A DNA stretch of 64,000 nt from Pseudacidovorax sp. RU35E. GTDB lineage: Bacteria > Pseudomonadota > Gammaproteobacteria > Burkholderiales > Burkholderiaceae_C. This document shows positions 61,646 through 64,000 of the stretch, piece by piece. The notes beneath the pieces are model-generated. The model was not told where the DNA came from and made no database searches. It saw only the letters and a list, made by a program, of their open reading frames with translations. The stretch covers positions 344,713 through 408,712 of the forward strand of contig NZ_FTMY01000005.1 of the NCBI RefSeq assembly GCF_900156165.1. Reading direction: 5' to 3'. The translations under genes and the position numbers were made by a program. Positions within the stretch are counted from its first letter, which is position 1. Each line of letters begins with the position of its first letter.

Positions 61646-63727
61646 ATGAGGCTTCTTGCGCTCGCGGCGCTGGCCGCCTGGGCCTGCCTGGCCCAGGCCC
61701 AGGCCCCTGCACCCAAGGCGGCCCCGGCCGCCAAGGTCGACGGCAACTTCATCCGGGCCAATGCCCAGAAGACGCCCGAATGGCCCAGCGTCGGCCTGGA
61801 CTACGCCGAGACCCGCTACAGCCGGCTCGACCAGCTCGACACCGGCAACGTCGGCCAGCTGGGGCTGGTGTGGTCGTACAACCTCGAATCCACGCGCGGC
61901 GTCGAGGCCACGCCGCTGGTGGTCGATGGCGTGATGTACGTGACCGCCTCCTGGAGCGTGGTCCATGCCATCGACGTGCGCACCGGCCAGCGGCTGTGGA
62001 GCTTCGACCCGCATGTTGACCGCGCCAAGGGCTACCGCGGCTGCTGCGACGTGGTCAACCGCGGCGTGGCGCTGTGGAAGGGCAAGGTCTACGTCGGCGC
62101 CTTCGACGGCCGGCTGATCGCCCTCGACGCGGCCACGGGCAACAAGCTGTGGGAGAAGGACACGCTTATCGACCATGCCCGCAGCTACACCATCACCGGC
62201 GCGCCGCGGGTGTTCAAGGGCAAGGTCATCATCGGCAACGGCGGCGCCGAGTACGGCGTGCGCGGCTACATCACCGCCTACGACGCCGAGACCGGCGACC
62301 AGAAGTGGCGCTGGTTCACCGTGCCGGGCGACCCGTCCAAGCCCTTCGAGGACGAGGCCCAGGCCCGGGCGGCCAAGACCTGGGACCCGGCCGGCAAGTG
62401 GTGGGAAAGCGGCGGCGGCGGCACGGTGTGGGACACCATGGCCTTCGATCCCGAACTCAACACCATGTACATCGGCACCGGCAACGGCTCGCCGTGGGCG
62501 CGCAGCAAGCGCAGCCCGGGCGGCGGCGACAACCTGTACCTGGCGTCCATCGTGGCGCTGGACCCTGACACCGGCAAGTACAAGTGGCACTACCAGGAGA
62601 CGCCCGGCGACAACTGGGACTACACCTCCACCCAGCCGATGATCCTGGCCGACATCAAGCTGGACGGCAAGCCGCGCAAGGTGATCCTGCATGCGCCCAA
62701 GAACGGCTTCTTCTTCGTCATCGACCGCACCAACGGGAAGTTCATCTCGGCCAAGAACTTCGTCGAGGTGAACTGGGCCACCGGCTACGACAAGAACGGC
62801 CGGCCGATCGAGGTCGCTGCTGCCCGCGATAGCAGCAAGCCCAACGACTCGATCCCCGGCCCCTTCGGTGCGCACAACTGGCACCCGATGTCCTTCAACC
62901 CCAAGACGGGGCTGGTTTACCTGCCGGCGCAGCATGTGCCGATCACGCTGATGGACGACAAGGACTGGAAGTTCAACGAGAACGCGCCGCTGCGCCCGCA
63001 CTCGGACCTGGGCTGGAACACCGCCAAGTTCGCCAATGCCGAGCCGCCCAAGAGCAAGCCCATGGGCCGGCTGGTGGCCTGGGACCCGGTCAAGCAGAAG
63101 GAGGCCTGGGGCGTGGAGCATGTCTCGCCCTGGAACGGCGGCACGCTGACCACGGCCGGCAACCTGGTCTTCCAGGGCACGGCCGACGGGCGCCTGGTGG
63201 CCTACGACGCCCGCGATGGCAAGAAGCTGTGGGAGACGCCGACCGGCACCGGCGTGGTGGCGGCCCCGTCCACCTACATGGTCGACGGCAAGCAGTACGT
63301 GTCGGTGGCCGTGGGCTGGGGCGGCGTGTACGGTCTGGCGCAGCGCGCCAGCGAGCGGCAGGGGCCCGGCACCGTCTACACCTTCGCGGTGGGCGGCACG
63401 GCCAAGATGCCCGAGTTCGTGCAGTACCGCATGGACAAGCTGCTGCAGGGCGTGAAGTACGACCCCGCCAAGGTGCAGGCCGGCACGGGGCTGTACGTGA
63501 GCAACTGCGTCTTCTGCCACGGCGTGCCGGGCGTGGACCGGGGCGGCAACATCCCCAACCTGGGCTACCTGGGGGCGCCCTACATCGAGAACCTGGACAA
63601 GTTCGTCTTCAAGGGACCGGCCATGTCGCGCGGCATGCCGGACTTCACGGGCAAGCTGAGCATGGAGGATGTTGAGGCGATCAAGGCCTTCATCCAGGGC
63701 ACGGCTGACGCCATCCGGCCGAAGTAA
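61646..63727 (+). CDS. PQQ-dependent quinohemoprotein alcohol (ethanol) dehydrogenase
   Basis: A 693-residue periplasmic enzyme that oxidises alcohols to aldehydes. The signal peptide MRLLALAALAAWACLAQAQA is followed by an eight-bladed PQQ propeller with the adjacent-cysteine disulfide (YRGCCDVVNRG), WESGGGGTVWDTMAFDPELN and the catalytic aspartate in GDNWDYTSTQPM. The residue two after this aspartate is Thr, not Asp, so calcium rather than a lanthanide is expected. A C-terminal cytochrome c domain binds haem at CVFCH (near residue 625). Sequence and length recall the type I quinohemoprotein ethanol dehydrogenase of Comamonas testosteroni. GAAGGAGA precedes the ATG. Confidence 0.94.
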   Translation: MRLLALAALAAWACLAQAQAPAPKAAPAAKVDGNFIRANAQKTPEWPSVGLDYAETRYSRLDQLDTGNVGQLGLVWSYNLESTRGVEATPLVVDGVMYVTASWSVVHAIDVRTGQRLWSFDPHVDRAKGYRGCCDVVNRGVALWKGKVYVGAFDGRLIALDAATGNKLWEKDTLIDHARSYTITGAPRVFKGKVIIGNGGAEYGVRGYITAYDAETGDQKWRWFTVPGDPSKPFEDEAQARAAKTWDPAGKWWESGGGGTVWDTMAFDPELNTMYIGTGNGSPWARSKRSPGGGDNLYLASIVALDPDTGKYKWHYQETPGDNWDYTSTQPMILADIKLDGKPRKVILHAPKNGFFFVIDRTNGKFISAKNFVEVNWATGYDKNGRPIEVAAARDSSKPNDSIPGPFGAHNWHPMSFNPKTGLVYLPAQHVPITLMDDKDWKFNENAPLRPHSDLGWNTAKFANAEPPKSKPMGRLVAWDPVKQKEAWGVEHVSPWNGGTLTTAGNLVFQGTADGRLVAYDARDGKKLWETPTGTGVVAAPSTYMVDGKQYVSVAVGWGGVYGLAQRASERQGPGTVYTFAVGGTAKMPEFVQYRMDKLLQGVKYDPAKVQAGTGLYVSNCVFCHGVPGVDRGGNIPNLGYLGAPYIENLDKFVFKGPAMSRGMPDFTGKLSMEDVEAIKAFIQGTADAIRPK

Positions 63728-63740
63728 CGAGCCTCCCCCA

Positions 63741-63831
63741 GGCTGCCCACCCCCCTCCGGAGGAGGGGGCACATCCTGCGGCCCGGCGGAGCCGGTTCCG
63801 CGGATGTTCGCGCTTGGCCTGCTCCGCGGCC
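63741..63831 (+). repeat. Dispersed 3'-UTR hairpin element, copy D
   Basis: It begins 14 nt after the TAA of the alcohol dehydrogenase gene. It contains CCCCCTCC-GGA-GGAGGGGG (63751-63769) and the compound hairpin at 63771-63807, with ACATCC/GGATGT outside, GCGG/CCGC, CCGGC/GCCGG, a GGA loop, and the same bulge and C/TT internal loop as copies A-C. The last 17 nt (63815-63831) equal the tail of copy C. Confidence 0.87.
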
Positions 63832-63872
63832 TTTTGCGTCATGGTCAGCGAGATGCTGGCGGCGCCCGTATG

Positions 63873-63904
63873 AAAAAGGCCCGCCATTGCTGGCGGGCCT
63901 TGTC
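63873..63904. terminator. Intrinsic terminator between convergent genes
   Basis: AAAAAGGCCCGCC-ATTGCT-GGCGGGCCTTGT is a perfect GC-rich stem with an A-rich left flank. The better A-run on the plus strand serves the minus-strand gene entering from the right. Confidence 0.75.
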
Positions 63905-63925
63905 ATTGGTGCGGGCGGTTGGCGA

Positions 63926-64000
63926 TCAGTCGGCGTAGACGCCGGCTTCCTTGATGACGGGGCCGAAGCGGGCGACTTCCGCCTGCACGAACTTCTTGTG
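63926..64000 (-). CDS. C-terminal end of a Bug-family solute receptor, partial
   Basis: The last 24 codons of a minus-strand gene are visible, encoding HKKFVQAEVARFGPVIKEAG and VYAD before TGA. The pattern, a conserved Trp/Phe-Gly-x-Val-Ile-Lys-Glu/Asp-Ala-Gly close to the C terminus, is the usual ending of tripartite tricarboxylate (Bug) receptors. The rest lies outside the window. Confidence 0.7.
   Translation of the reverse strand, partial: HKKFVQAEVARFGPVIKEAGVYAD

Noticed and set aside
60299..63772. Apparent 1157-residue fusion of the AcoR-like regulator with an upstream segment
   Set aside because: The upstream 750 codons are antisense to the PQQ alcohol dehydrogenase. A strong AAGGAGG site before TTG at 61501 marks the real start.

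Overview
The window is a GC-rich (roughly two-thirds G+C by eye) chromosomal segment from a member of the Burkholderiales, most likely the family Comamonadaceae. The pointers are a type I quinohemoprotein ethanol dehydrogenase that strongly recalls the Comamonas testosteroni enzyme, DUF3567 and DUF1840 proteins, three tripartite tricarboxylate (Bug) receptors, a PhaM-type granule protein, and the order queA-tgt / recG-oxyR-dps-ubiA next to the spc ribosomal operon. I see no insertion sequence, prophage or CRISPR array. Placement below family level is not possible by eye.

Layout. 1-9.4 kb: a fused biotin-dependent acyl-CoA carboxylase (5' end outside the window), an SGNH hydrolase, a small WxxGxW-type secreted protein, LrgAB, GlcD and PurU. 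8.6-13 kb: an IclR regulator divergent from a Bug receptor, an acyl-CoA ligase and a citryl-CoA-lyase-like enzyme, probably one catabolic unit for an organic acid. 13-23 kb: ChaN and AbrB-type proteins, DUF3567, DUF3108, a FAH hydrolase, TspO, a PhaM-FIST overlapping pair, LysR/GST and DUF2127. 23-31 kb: a minus-strand array holding a tandem glycine riboswitch, a DadA-like amino-acid oxidase, a flavin reductase, a complete spermidine/putrescine-type ABC transporter and a GntR regulator. 31-37 kb: an Xre regulator, an LplT-PlsC fusion, PAP2, YiaA/B, a coiled-coil zinc-ribbon membrane protein and DUF3597. 37-45 kb: queA, a PQQ sugar dehydrogenase and tgt in overlapping frames, then recG, oxyR, dps and ubiA. 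45-54.5 kb: the spc and alpha ribosomal operons (rplN to rplQ, with secY and rpoA), ending at an initiator tRNA. 54.6-64 kb: Cfa, DUF1840, a Bug receptor, a lipoprotein, a thiamine-dependent 2-oxo-acid dehydrogenase E1 pair, an AcoR-like regulator lacking the AAA+ domain, a PQQ alcohol dehydrogenase, and the tail of another Bug receptor.

The most unusual signal is a dispersed RNA-like element present in four copies (24.7, 25.9, 30.9 and 63.8 kb). Every copy begins within about 20 nt downstream of a stop codon and has the same orientation relative to that gene. All four fold into a poly-C/poly-G hairpin followed by a second hairpin with a conserved one-base bulge and a C/UU internal loop. Its stems differ between copies by compensatory changes. 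Two copies fill the spacers between cistrons of the ABC transporter operon.

The only gene-free stretch above 300 bases is 30423-30942. It holds the glycine riboswitch, its presumed expression platform and one copy of the repeat. Many very long antisense ORFs exist because of the base composition and were left out.
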